From Aquimarina megaterium XH134 (GTDB lineage Bacteria; Bacteroidota; Bacteroidia; Flavobacteriales; Flavobacteriaceae): 64,000 nucleotides of DNA. The stretch lies in assembly GCF_000520975.1 (NCBI RefSeq), contig NZ_JACB01000026.1:117535-181534 (forward strand). Reading direction: 5' to 3'. This document shows, in pieces, positions 53,875-62,686 of the stretch; position 1 is the first letter of the stretch; each line of letters opens with the position of its first letter. The notes beneath the pieces were generated by a model, which saw nothing but the letters and a program-made list of their open reading frames with translations, ran no database searches and was not told the origin of the DNA. A program made the position numbers and the translations under genes.

Positions 53875-54873
53875 CTATTTTTTTAATATTGAAGCTCTTA
53901 AATCAATAGATAAATTTACACGATATAGTTTTTCCATATCATCAATTTCTAATACGTGAGAATTAGGATATAATAGATTTAAACGTCTTCTCACATTTTC
54001 AAGGCCCAGTCCTTCTCTTTTGGGCACAGCAACCATGGGAGGCTTTGAATTATCTACACAAAAATGAAGGGTGTTATCTTTTATAGTGGCAGAAACATCA
54101 ATTGTGCTCTGTTTATTAGTGCTTTGGGCACCATGTTTCACAGCATTTTCAACAAATGGGATGAGTAGCATTGGAGAAATCCTTAACTCTAACAAATCTC
54201 CGCCAATTAAAAACTCAATAGTACAACGTTTACTCAGTCTTTTTTCTTCGAGTAACAAATAATTTTCTATAAACTCAAGCTCTTCTCTTAATAAAACGGT
54301 ATCTTTTTTAGAACTTTCTAATTGATACCTCATCAATTCTGAGAGCTGCATTACAAGATCAGGGGTTTCTGGTGATTGCTGTCTTGAAAGTGCATAAATA
54401 CTATTTAATGAGTTAAATAAAAAATGAGGATTTACCTGCTCTTTTAAATAGTTAAGCTCCATCTCTTTTTGTAATTTATCTTTCTCTTCATTTTCTTTTT
54501 GGATGATCATATTTCTTCTTAAGAAAAAAGCAGCCATACCTGCTCCTGTTGTATAAAGAAGAAAGAAGAATATTTTAGAAGTACCAGACCAAGTATTTGT
54601 TCTTAAGTGAGAAAAAATAAATATACTCCCAATGAGTAGTATTCCATATGCAAAATACCTTTTCTTATCTAATAAAAAAGGGATAAGAACAAAATGATTT
54701 ACCCAAATGAAACCCATAATCATAACAGTATAATTAAGTCCATGTGCATGAAAAGAATAACTAGTATCAAAATCATCTCTAAAAAACAAATTACTCAATG
54801 TTTCAAGTATAAAAACCAACAAGAAAGCTCCTATATTAATGAGTATGGTGTGTTTCAAAGACTTTTTAATCAT
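53875..54873 (-). CDS. LytS-type sensor histidine kinase
   Basis: A 332-residue membrane kinase. Four hydrophobic segments (about residues 9-125), a coiled coil rich in Lys and Glu (RNMIIQKENEEKDKLQKEMELNYLKEQ), the acceptor in VNPHFLFNSLNSIYAL, and HATPase boxes ENAVKHG and GLGLENVRRRL. The response regulator follows by three bases. Its 5' region (54901 onward) is homologous to the DNA in front of the S12-like gene at 60831. Confidence 0.92.
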   Translation of the reverse strand: MIKKSLKHTILINIGAFLLVFILETLSNLFFRDDFDTSYSFHAHGLNYTVMIMGFIWVNHFVLIPFLLDKKRYFAYGILLIGSIFIFSHLRTNTWSGTSKIFFFLLYTTGAGMAAFFLRRNMIIQKENEEKDKLQKEMELNYLKEQVNPHFLFNSLNSIYALSRQQSPETPDLVMQLSELMRYQLESSKKDTVLLREELEFIENYLLLEEKRLSKRCTIEFLIGGDLLELRISPMLLIPFVENAVKHGAQSTNKQSTIDVSATIKDNTLHFCVDNSKPPMVAVPKREGLGLENVRRRLNLLYPNSHVLEIDDMEKLYRVNLSIDLRASILKK

Positions 54874-54900
54874 AAACTCTTTTATTTAAAAAAATAAAGA

Positions 54901-55099
54901 TACTATCTACATCTACAAATCTCCATAATTTCTTTACAAAAGCCTTATATCAATGATGAAATGGCTTTATCATCTAATTATTGTGTTTATCCTATTTAAA
55001 ATATTAACCATGGATTATACTATATTTTTATTCAACATTTGATTTATGTTAAGCCAAAACCCGATTAGTAATCAATCATTCAGTAAAAAAGATATAGAT
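54901..55099. repeat. Duplicated promoter region, copy 1 (second at 60645-60830)
   Basis: About 200 bases aligned with 60645-60830, mostly identical up to the start codons. Both copies keep TACAAA direct repeats at a 21-base period (near 54914 and 54935, and at 60658 and 60679), a candidate LytTR site. This copy serves as the divergent region of the kinase gene. Confidence 0.75.
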
Positions 55100-55226
55100 A
55101 TGAAAAACAGTATCTAGGTTCTCTTCATTAGTATTCTTTTTCAATCATGTACACAAGAATCAAATACTGATACTACAATTGATTTAATTAAAAAAGTAGA
55201 AACTGGTCTCACAACTCGGGTATACA
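55100..55226 (+). pseudogene. Relic of an S12-like lipoprotein gene
   Basis: The first 42 codons match the starts of the S12-like lipoproteins at 58797 and 60831 (the block from CAEESNTDTT to GLTTRV is recognisable), but codon 6 is TAG where the relatives have TCA, and the homology ends at about 55226. The rest of the gene is missing; the response regulator at 55239 follows on the other strand. It is therefore an inactivated, truncated third copy. Its 5' part is closest to 58797, its upstream region to 60831. Confidence 0.8.
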
Positions 55227-55238
55227 TCAATACGGTGT

Positions 55239-55934
55239 TTAAAGCCACTTCGCTTTTATGTCTTTGTACTTTGTTCTTCCAATAGGGATAAGTTCTCCAT
55301 TTTTTAGCTCGGCCATATATTTGCTACCAGATTTTACGACAATTTCCTTTACTTCAGACATCTTCATTAAGTATGATTTATGAATACGTTCAAAAGTAGG
55401 TGATAACAGTTGTTCTAGCTTTTCGAGCGATTTATCATGTAGTTCTTTTTTTCCATCTGCTAGAAAGAGTTCGGTATAAACACCAGCTCCTTTTATGTAA
55501 AGCAAATCTTCAATGGGTATGAGCTGTATCCTGTGTCTTCCTTTTACAGCTAAATACTTGATTTTATTTTCTGGTTTTTCTTTCGTGATAGTCCGATTGA
55601 AAGCTTGCTCCAAACGATCTTTGTTAAAAGGTTTAGGTACAAAATCTAAAACCCCATATTCAAAAGCAGTAATTGCCTGATCTTTGTAGGCAGAAATAAC
55701 TATTGTATGAAAGGATTGGGAAACTACTGTAGTAAGCAGGTCAAAACCATTCTCACCATTAAGATTCAGATCCAGGAGAACGAGATCCAATGAATGAGTT
55801 TCAATATACGCCAATGCCTTATGGAGTTTGTTAATATGGGTTAGTGATTGTAAGGTGTCGCCAAAAATATCACGTGTCATTCGTTCAATTCTTTTGGCTA
55901 TTCTTGATTCATCTTCAACAATTAAAATGTTCAT
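55239..55934 (-). CDS. LytTR response regulator
   Basis: A 231-residue protein. Receiver domain with VEDES, the acceptor Asp in VLLDLNLNGENG and DFVPKPFNK (note Pro-Lys-Pro); LytTR domain (about 125-230, QLIPIEDLLYIKGAGVYTELFL, FERIHKSYLMKM, LIPIGRTKYK). Its start lies four bases from the stop of a larger kinase gene. The relic at 55100-55226 abuts its 3' end. Divergent from the second TolB-S12 module across the kinase. Confidence 0.9.
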   Translation of the reverse strand: MNILIVEDESRIAKRIERMTRDIFGDTLQSLTHINKLHKALAYIETHSLDLVLLDLNLNGENGFDLLTTVVSQSFHTIVISAYKDQAITAFEYGVLDFVPKPFNKDRLEQAFNRTITKEKPENKIKYLAVKGRHRIQLIPIEDLLYIKGAGVYTELFLADGKKELHDKSLEKLEQLLSPTFERIHKSYLMKMSEVKEIVVKSGSKYMAELKNGELIPIGRTKYKDIKAKWL

Positions 55935-55938
55935 ATTC

Positions 55939-57615
55939 TCAGGAATAAATTTTTAGGGTGTTTTTCCAACCATGATTTGTTGGTTCAGAGGTGAAATCCC
56001 ATTTCGAATGATAACTCTCTGTAAGTCGAGCCTTTATGTATTTCAGTCCTGTACCTTCTTCTCTATTATTTGTTGCCCGCTCCTCAAGAGCAGCAAACGT
56101 CAAAAATGTATAACACTTATAATGGCTATTCGATTCAAAAATAAGCTTAAATTTAATACTATTATCTTCTAGAGGCAAACTGTGTGTAATTCCATTTTCC
56201 AGTAGGGTGTGAAGAATGGCAGGAGGTATTTTTTGCTCAGGGTCTATGCCTTCATCTTGCCAGGAATAATTTATTTCTTTCCGATACTCCATGATCTCAA
56301 GATGTGTACGGCAAAGGGCTATTTCTTGCGAAATAGGTATCAATGTTTGATTTTCTATCTGGTTAAAAAGATCAAATTCTTTTGCTAATGCTTCTATAAA
56401 CAAAACTCCTTTCTTAGGTGCTTCTTCTACCCAATCTATCAATGAGGTCAGGGTGTTCATTAAAAAATGAGGTTGAATATTCTTTTTAAGTAATTCTAGA
56501 CGCAGGCGTGTGGATTGAATTAAAGAATTTTCATAAGCCAGGCGTTGTTCTTTGATTCTGAGAGAAAGTAAATAAAACATACCCAGAAGGATAAGACAAA
56601 AACCTGCGAATAGGCTTTTATTAAAAGGAGTGACAAAACCTATAGGCACGGATAATAGGAGGGTCAACAGTACGAGACGAGCACCTTTCATCTTTTTATA
56701 AACCCCAAACACCACAATCCCAAATGAAAAAACCCACATGCTCAAAGCCATGTTGTTGGTAGTCAATTCGATGATGTGTTTTGATAGGAAAAAGAAGAAT
56801 AGAACACCCGTATAAATGGTCAATAGTAATTTTCGTTTGGGGAAAGGAAACTGCATTGAAAAATAGAACGGAATCAAAAAAGAGATTCCGAACATTAGAA
56901 AACTTATGATCTGAAGACGTATAACATGGAGACTGTAATGGATGGGTACATATACTTTACTGAATTCCGTCAAAATCAGGATAAAAAAGAGAAAACAACT
57001 AATACTGAAAATTAGTGTGGTATATTCCTTTTTGTCACTTAGAAACAGAAATAGAAAATAGAAAGAGGCGATAAGAAAAGCTCCAGCAAAAAGGTGCATA
57101 TAGGAAGATTCGATGAGTCGATCGATTAGTAGATCATCGTAATAGTCTATCTCTAGCACCTTTATTACTGTATGATTTGGAAAATAATAAAGACTTGATC
57201 GTAGCGCCAATAGATGTTCTCCCTTTTCTGTTAGATGGGTAGGAATGCTAAAATTTGCCCACATTTTACCTTCAGGACCAAGTATTGCTTCTTGTCCAGG
57301 ATTACCATTTTTCCCAATCAATACTCCATCCCAAAAAACCTCATACTCTCCATAGACATGTAACTGAAGACCATATGGGTGTAATGATTCCGAGGTATTT
57401 AAAATACCAATTTTAGTTCTGGACCAGAAAACCTTACCATCCGGCACTAATCTTATGCGTTTTCTCCAGTCCTGATCATTTAAGTTCTTCGAAGCCCATT
57501 CTTGTTGATCTCCAACCCGAAATACAGTCTCGTATTTCTTGTAAATAGAACTTTGAGAGCAAGAGGTCACAAGTAGTAATACGAAAAGAAAACAAGGCAA
57601 AAATCTCAAGTTCAT
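55939..57615 (-). CDS. Lipoprotein-type LytS histidine kinase with jelly-roll sensor and seven helices
   Basis: A 558-residue kinase of a different build from the other LytS proteins. The signal peptide ends with a lipobox (LVTSC). A periplasmic beta domain (about 25-165, with FRVGDQQEWASKNLNDQDWRKRIRLVPDG) precedes seven hydrophobic segments (about 175-370), a helix and a His_kinase domain with the acceptor in IQPHFLMNTLTSLIDW. The ATPase has LENGITHS and GTGLKYIKARL. It heads the second module: divergent from the TolB-like gene at 57871 and followed by its response regulator. Whether the Cys is really lipidated is uncertain for a polytopic protein. Confidence 0.88.
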   Translation of the reverse strand: MNLRFLPCFLFVLLLVTSCSQSSIYKKYETVFRVGDQQEWASKNLNDQDWRKRIRLVPDGKVFWSRTKIGILNTSESLHPYGLQLHVYGEYEVFWDGVLIGKNGNPGQEAILGPEGKMWANFSIPTHLTEKGEHLLALRSSLYYFPNHTVIKVLEIDYYDDLLIDRLIESSYMHLFAGAFLIASFYFLFLFLSDKKEYTTLIFSISCFLFFILILTEFSKVYVPIHYSLHVIRLQIISFLMFGISFLIPFYFSMQFPFPKRKLLLTIYTGVLFFFFLSKHIIELTTNNMALSMWVFSFGIVVFGVYKKMKGARLVLLTLLLSVPIGFVTPFNKSLFAGFCLILLGMFYLLSLRIKEQRLAYENSLIQSTRLRLELLKKNIQPHFLMNTLTSLIDWVEEAPKKGVLFIEALAKEFDLFNQIENQTLIPISQEIALCRTHLEIMEYRKEINYSWQDEGIDPEQKIPPAILHTLLENGITHSLPLEDNSIKFKLIFESNSHYKCYTFLTFAALEERATNNREEGTGLKYIKARLTESYHSKWDFTSEPTNHGWKNTLKIYS

Positions 57616-57870
57616 TTTGAAGTGGTTTTACAGATGTAAGCTAATCATTATCAGATGATTTCTTTGAGTAGTTCATTAATACATAGAGCAGTTGGCAAAT
57701 TTTGCATTGAATTCATGTGAGAAAAATACAACTTTTGTATGATAAAAAACCATGAAAAATACATTGACACTGACAAAAGGGACTATTCCAAATCACTTTG
57801 TACACTAATTAGTTGCAAAAAAATGATTTAACCTGAAGAGACGCTCTAAATATACCAAAAGGAAGAAAAT

Positions 57871-58773
57871 ATGAAAACCAAAAAATTGAAACAAGTGAAA
57901 GTCCTACTCATATTAACTTTACTGTCTGTCAATGTCTATTGCCAGAATAGTGACAAATCTAAATCAACATACTATACAATTGCTTATTCATCAAAAGAAT
58001 CGGGTAATGTAGAAATTTATCAAAGAAATACTGAAGGTAAATCAAATATTAAAAGTACAAATGAGAAAGGTGGTTACTTAGCTTGGTCTCCTGATGGAAA
58101 ACACTTCGCTTTTTATTACAAATATGATGACAAAAAAACATGGTCTATTCATACCATGAATAGTGATGGTACGAATAGGAAACGATTAACTCACGAAAAA
58201 AACAAATGGGATAATTCACCTGCATGGTCACCTGATGGAAGAAAAATTGTTTTTTCAAGAGAATATAAAGATTCGGAAAAAAATTGGCAGCAAGAAATTT
58301 GGATTATGAATTCAGATGGTAGCGAACTGTCTCAAATAAAATCACTAAAAGGTGGTGGTCCTCATTTTACACCAGATGGTAGAATAGTCTTTCACTCAGA
58401 ATTCAAAGATAAAAAAAGTGAGATAAGCATAGCAGATATTGATGGTAACAACATCGTCCAGTTGACAAGTAATGAAGCTGAAGAGTGGCATCCAGAGGTT
58501 TCGCCAGATGGTAAGCAAATCGCTTTTATGTCTGATAGAGATGGAAATTATGAAATTTATGTGATGAATATTGATGGGTCTAATCAAAAACGATTAACAA
58601 ATAATGATGTTGGTGATTGGTATCCATCATGGTCCCCTGATGGCTCTCAACTGATATTTTCATCACTCAGGGATGGAGAAAAAAGCATTTATATTATGAA
58701 CAAAGATGGTTCTTCAGTAAGAAAAATTATAAGTAATGCTTCAAGCCCCGCATGGTTAAAAGTCATTCAATAA
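57871..58773 (+). CDS. Exported TolB-like PD40 beta-propeller protein
   Basis: A 300-residue paralogue of the protein at 41551. Signal peptide to about residue 25 (ending VNVYCQ). The PD40 blades repeat SPDG (LAWSPDGKHFAF, PAWSPDGRKIVFS, HFTPDGRIVFHSE, HPEVSPDGKQIAFMSDRDGN, PSWSPDGSQLIFS), and the motif TWSIHTMNSDGTN is identical to the first copy apart from one residue next to it. The 5' leader and first codons (MKTKKLKQVK) resemble those of the S12 gene at 62687. It starts 23 bases before the first of two S12-like pseudoenzymes and is divergent from the lipoprotein kinase. Confidence 0.9.
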   Translation: MKTKKLKQVKVLLILTLLSVNVYCQNSDKSKSTYYTIAYSSKESGNVEIYQRNTEGKSNIKSTNEKGGYLAWSPDGKHFAFYYKYDDKKTWSIHTMNSDGTNRKRLTHEKNKWDNSPAWSPDGRKIVFSREYKDSEKNWQQEIWIMNSDGSELSQIKSLKGGGPHFTPDGRIVFHSEFKDKKSEISIADIDGNNIVQLTSNEAEEWHPEVSPDGKQIAFMSDRDGNYEIYVMNIDGSNQKRLTNNDVGDWYPSWSPDGSQLIFSSLRDGEKSIYIMNKDGSSVRKIISNASSPAWLKVIQ

Positions 58774-58796
58774 ATAGCTATTAAGATTTTATAAAT

Positions 58797-60617
58797 ATGA
58801 AAAACCGTATCTCAGTTCTCTTCATCCTAATTCTTTTTCTATCGTGTGCAGAAGAATCAAATACTGATACTACAATTGATTTAATTAAAAAGGTGGAAAC
58901 AGGTCTCACAACTCGGGTACATATAGCCGGTGATTCAACATGGTCTATAGAAGAACGAATGAAACACTATGGCGTTCCGGGTGTTAGTATTGCTGTAATA
59001 CATAATGGCAAAGTTGCCTGGGCAAAAGGATACGGGGTAATGGATACCAAAAGTAAAGTTCCAGTGACCGATAAAACACTTTTCCAAGTATCAACAATTG
59101 GTATGTCTTTAACTGCGTATGGTGCATTACGTCTTGTAGACCAAAATAAAGTAACTTTAAGTGAAGACATTAACAGTTATTTAAAATCCTGGAAATTACC
59201 TGATAGTGAATTTACCAAAGAAGAGAAAGTCACTATAAAAAACCTTTTGAGTCATTCTGCCGGAATAAACGTGCACGATTTTCAAGGATATAGTACAGAT
59301 GTACCTATACCCACTCTTAAAGAGATATTAAATGGAACTCCTCCAGCCAATTCGAATCCAATCATCGTAGATAAAACACTTAATGAAAATCTTTGGATTT
59401 CAGCTGGGGGCTATACGATTATTCAACAAATGATGATGGATGTTGAAGGTAAAAAATTCCCAGAGCTAATGAATGAATTAGTGCTCCAACCTTTAGAAAT
59501 GAACAACAGTATGTTTAATCAATCTCTTAGCGCAGAGCAATTAAAAATAGCAGCAACAGGTTATTTACGAGATGGTTCTATGGTAAAAGGTAAAAGACAT
59601 ATCTATCCAGAATTGGCTTCAAACGGATTATGGGCAACTGCAGAGGATCTTGCGAAATTTGTAGTCAATATACAGCAAACCCTAAAAGATAATAATCGTA
59701 ACAAAGGATTATCAAAAGATATGACAGAATTAATGCTTACACCATCTTCAAAAAATCGTTATGGACAATATGGACTAGGCTTTTCAATTTATAATAAGAA
59801 AGATGAAGTCTACTTTGAACACCATGGATGGAGTACAGGGTTTTATAGTAGAATGACAGCTCATAGAGACAATGGGTATGGTGTAGTTGTGTTAACTAAT
59901 ACCCCTCTTCCGGCTTTTGTTTTTGAAGTGTTTCGTTCTGTTGCTCTTGCTTATGAATGGGATAATTATTTCCCGGTACATAAAAAAATGGAAATTGAAC
60001 AATCTTTAGTTGATAAAATTACTGGTAGATATCTGGCCAATGGCAGGATTGTAGAAGTTTTTCAAAAGGACAATCAATTGCTCTATAAAAATATACTTGA
60101 CGTAAAAGCAGAAGAACTCATCAAAGTTTCGGATAGTAGTTTTGTTAGAAGAAATTCTAGTTGGCTTATGCAATTCAAACCAAATTCTGAAAATGAAACG
60201 CTTAATTTACTTTATCTTAATAACAACGATGGAACAATAGCTTCAACCTTTGTTAAGATGGATACGGATAAAAAAGAACCCGTAGAATTCCTTCTTGAAG
60301 GTGCCTTTGACAAAGCACTTAATGCATATATGACCTTAAAAGAACAAGCCCCAACTTATCCTACAGTTACTGAAGACTATTTAAATGATCTAGGCTATAG
60401 TTTTTTCCGTGAGGATAGAATGAAATTATCACAAGATGTTTTCAAAGTGAATATGATGCTCTATCCAGATAGTTATAAAGTATACGAAAGTTATGCAGAA
60501 GCTTGTGTGAAAATGGGAGAAATTGATCTGGCAATTAAAAATTACGCTAAATCACTTGAGTTAAACCCTGAAAATAACCGTACCAAGCAGACGCTTAACG
60601 AATTACAAAAAAAGTGA
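58797..60617 (+). CDS. S12-like lipoprotein lacking the catalytic Ser and Lys, with TPRs
   Basis: A 606-residue protein. Lipobox LFLSC at the N-terminus (mature Cys at about 17). The S12 fold spans about 45-390, but where intact relatives have SxxK this protein has Thr100-Ile-Gly-Met103, and the Tyr of YxN is an Ile in LWISAGGY. The third motif HHGWSTGF keeps its His and Gly. A C-terminal TPR segment (about 500-600, DKALNAYMTLKEQAP, YKVYESYAEACVKMGEIDLAIKNYAKSLELNPEN) follows. It should be catalytically dead by S12 chemistry and may act as a binding or sensing protein. The relative at 60831 follows after 213 bases. Confidence 0.88.
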   Translation: MKNRISVLFILILFLSCAEESNTDTTIDLIKKVETGLTTRVHIAGDSTWSIEERMKHYGVPGVSIAVIHNGKVAWAKGYGVMDTKSKVPVTDKTLFQVSTIGMSLTAYGALRLVDQNKVTLSEDINSYLKSWKLPDSEFTKEEKVTIKNLLSHSAGINVHDFQGYSTDVPIPTLKEILNGTPPANSNPIIVDKTLNENLWISAGGYTIIQQMMMDVEGKKFPELMNELVLQPLEMNNSMFNQSLSAEQLKIAATGYLRDGSMVKGKRHIYPELASNGLWATAEDLAKFVVNIQQTLKDNNRNKGLSKDMTELMLTPSSKNRYGQYGLGFSIYNKKDEVYFEHHGWSTGFYSRMTAHRDNGYGVVVLTNTPLPAFVFEVFRSVALAYEWDNYFPVHKKMEIEQSLVDKITGRYLANGRIVEVFQKDNQLLYKNILDVKAEELIKVSDSSFVRRNSSWLMQFKPNSENETLNLLYLNNNDGTIASTFVKMDTDKKEPVEFLLEGAFDKALNAYMTLKEQAPTYPTVTEDYLNDLGYSFFREDRMKLSQDVFKVNMMLYPDSYKVYESYAEACVKMGEIDLAIKNYAKSLELNPENNRTKQTLNELQKK

Positions 60618-60644
60618 ATGAAACCAAATTTTATATAATACATA

Positions 60645-60830
60645 TACTATCTACACCTACAAATCTCCATAATTTCTGTACAAAAGCGGTATATCAATGA
60701 CGAAATGGTTTTATCATTTAATTGTTGTGTTTATCCAATTTAAGGTGTTAAACATGGATTATACTATATTTTTATTCAACATTTAATTAAAGCCTTTTAA
60801 TAATCAATCATTCAATAAAAAAATCATTAT
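60645..60830. repeat. Duplicated promoter region, copy 2 (first at 54901-55099)
   Basis: Homologous to the region between the kinase at 53875 and the S12 relic. Holds the TACAAA direct repeat at 60658-60663 and 60679-60684, 21 bases apart, a candidate LytTR site in front of the S12-like gene at 60831. Confidence 0.7.
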
Positions 60831-62663
60831 ATGAAAAATATTATCTCAGTTCTTTTAACCATAATTCTTTTTCAATCATGTGCAGAAGAATCAAATACCG
60901 ATACCACAATTGATGTAATTAAAAAGGTAGAAACAGGTCTCACAACTCGGGTACACGTAGAGGGTGATTCAACATGGTCTATAGAAGAACGAATGAAACA
61001 CTATGGCATTCCAGGTGCGAGTATTGCAGTCATACATAATGGTGAAATTGCATGGACAAAAGGCTACGGTGTCGTGGATAAAGAAAGTCAAATCCCAGTA
61101 ACGACACAAACACTTTTCCAGGCAGCGGCAACTAGTATGCCAGTAACAGCCTATGGTGCATTACGTCTTGTAGAAGAAAATAAATTAGACTTAGATGAAG
61201 ATGTTAACAGTTATTTAAAATCCTGGAAAGTACCAGAAAATGAATTTACCAAAGACAAGAAAGTTACTATAAAAAACCTTTTGAATCACTCTGCCGGAAT
61301 ACATCCTCGTGGAACAGGGTCATATAATATTGATGAAAAAATTCCAACACTTACAGAGACATTAAATGGATCTTCTCCAGCTACTAACGAACCAATTACC
61401 GTCAATAAAGAGCCTAGTGAAAGTGTCCGTTTTGCATACGCTAGCTATGTGCCTATTCAACAAATGATGTTGGATGTAGAGGGGAAAACATTCCCAGAGA
61501 TTATGAATGAACTCGTGTTGCAGCCCTTAGAAATGAACAACAGTACATTTAACTTATCACTTACTACGGAGCAATTAACTAAGGTAGCAACAGGTTATTT
61601 AAAAGATGGTTCTAAGGTAAAAGGAGGAAGAAAGATTGATCCTGTATTGGCTTCAACTGGATTATGGACAACTGCCGAGGACTATGCAAAATTTATAGCC
61701 AATGTACAGCAAACCCTAAACGGTAAGAGTACTAAAGGATTATCAAAAGACCTGACAGCATTAATGGGCACACCATATGGGGTGAGTAATAATTCTGGTT
61801 GGTCATTTACACTAGGCTTAGGTTTTCAGCTTTTTAATAGAAATGATGAAATCTACTTAAGGCATCACGGATGGAATACAGGATTCTATGCTGAAATAAT
61901 GGCTCATAGAGACAAAGGTTATGGTGTGGTTGTGATGACCAATTCTACGTTTCCGGAGTTTAATGCCGAAGTTATTCGCGCTGTTGCTATGGCTTATGAA
62001 TGGGATAAGTTTGTTCCAATACATAAAAAAATAGAAGTTGAACAATCTTTAGTCAACAAAATTAATGGTAGATATATGTCCAATGGTAGGATTGTCGAAG
62101 TTTTTCAAAAGGATAATCAACTGTTCTATAAAAATATACTTGACGTGCAAGCAGAAGAACTAGTTAAAATCTCGGATAGTAGTTTTGTTAGAAGAAATTC
62201 TAGTCGACTTATCCAATTCAAGCCAGATTCTGAAAACGAAACGCTCAATTTACTTTATGTTAATAGAAACGATGGAACAATAGCTTCAACTTTTGTTAAG
62301 ATGGATACTGATAAAAAAGAACCTATAGAATTCCTTCTTGAAGGTGACTTTGACAAAGCACTTAATGCATATAAGGCCTTAAAAGAACATGACTCAACTT
62401 ATCTTACTGTTACTGAAGACTATTTAAATGATCTAGGCTATGATTTTTTCCATGAGGATAGAATGACATTAGCACAAGATGTTTTCAAAGTGAATATGAT
62501 GCTCTATCCCGATAGTCATAAAGTATACGATAGTTATGCTGAAGCCTGTGTGAAAATTGGAGAAATTGATCTGGCAATTTTAAATTACACGAAATCACTT
62601 GAATTAAATCCTCAAAATAATGGTACAAGACATAAGCTTAAGGAATTGCAAAAAAGTGAATGA
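60831..62663 (+). CDS. S12-like lipoprotein lacking the catalytic Ser and Lys, with TPRs
   Basis: A 610-residue protein, the closest relative of the one at 58797. Lipobox LFQSC. In place of SxxK it has Ala100-Thr-Ser-Met103, and in place of the catalytic Tyr of YxN the segment VRFAYASYV aligns a Phe. The S12 fold is otherwise retained to about residue 395, and the C-terminal TPR part (YLNDLGYDFFHEDRMTLAQDVFKVNMMLYPDS, YTKSLELNPQN) is very similar. Two independent routes to a lost nucleophile (Thr and Ala) in tandem copies argue that the loss is functional, not decay. It overlaps the S12 gene downstream by four bases if that gene starts at 62660. Confidence 0.88.
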   Translation: MKNIISVLLTIILFQSCAEESNTDTTIDVIKKVETGLTTRVHVEGDSTWSIEERMKHYGIPGASIAVIHNGEIAWTKGYGVVDKESQIPVTTQTLFQAAATSMPVTAYGALRLVEENKLDLDEDVNSYLKSWKVPENEFTKDKKVTIKNLLNHSAGIHPRGTGSYNIDEKIPTLTETLNGSSPATNEPITVNKEPSESVRFAYASYVPIQQMMLDVEGKTFPEIMNELVLQPLEMNNSTFNLSLTTEQLTKVATGYLKDGSKVKGGRKIDPVLASTGLWTTAEDYAKFIANVQQTLNGKSTKGLSKDLTALMGTPYGVSNNSGWSFTLGLGFQLFNRNDEIYLRHHGWNTGFYAEIMAHRDKGYGVVVMTNSTFPEFNAEVIRAVAMAYEWDKFVPIHKKIEVEQSLVNKINGRYMSNGRIVEVFQKDNQLFYKNILDVQAEELVKISDSSFVRRNSSRLIQFKPDSENETLNLLYVNRNDGTIASTFVKMDTDKKEPIEFLLEGDFDKALNAYKALKEHDSTYLTVTEDYLNDLGYDFFHEDRMTLAQDVFKVNMMLYPDSHKVYDSYAEACVKIGEIDLAILNYTKSLELNPQNNGTRHKLKELQKSE

Positions 62664-62686
62664 AACTATTAAAAAGGAAGGAAAAA

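Noticed and set aside
57752..57808. Short frame MKNTLTLTKGTIPNHFVH in the gap before the TolB-like gene at 57871
   Set aside because: Only 18 codons, no leader/core pattern and no conserved cleavage site; similarity to lanthipeptide leaders is superficial.
57721..57810. LytTR repeat in front of the TolB-like gene at 57871
   Set aside because: TTTGTA occurs twice 63 bases apart but no half-site pair at 21 bases could be found; too weak to claim.
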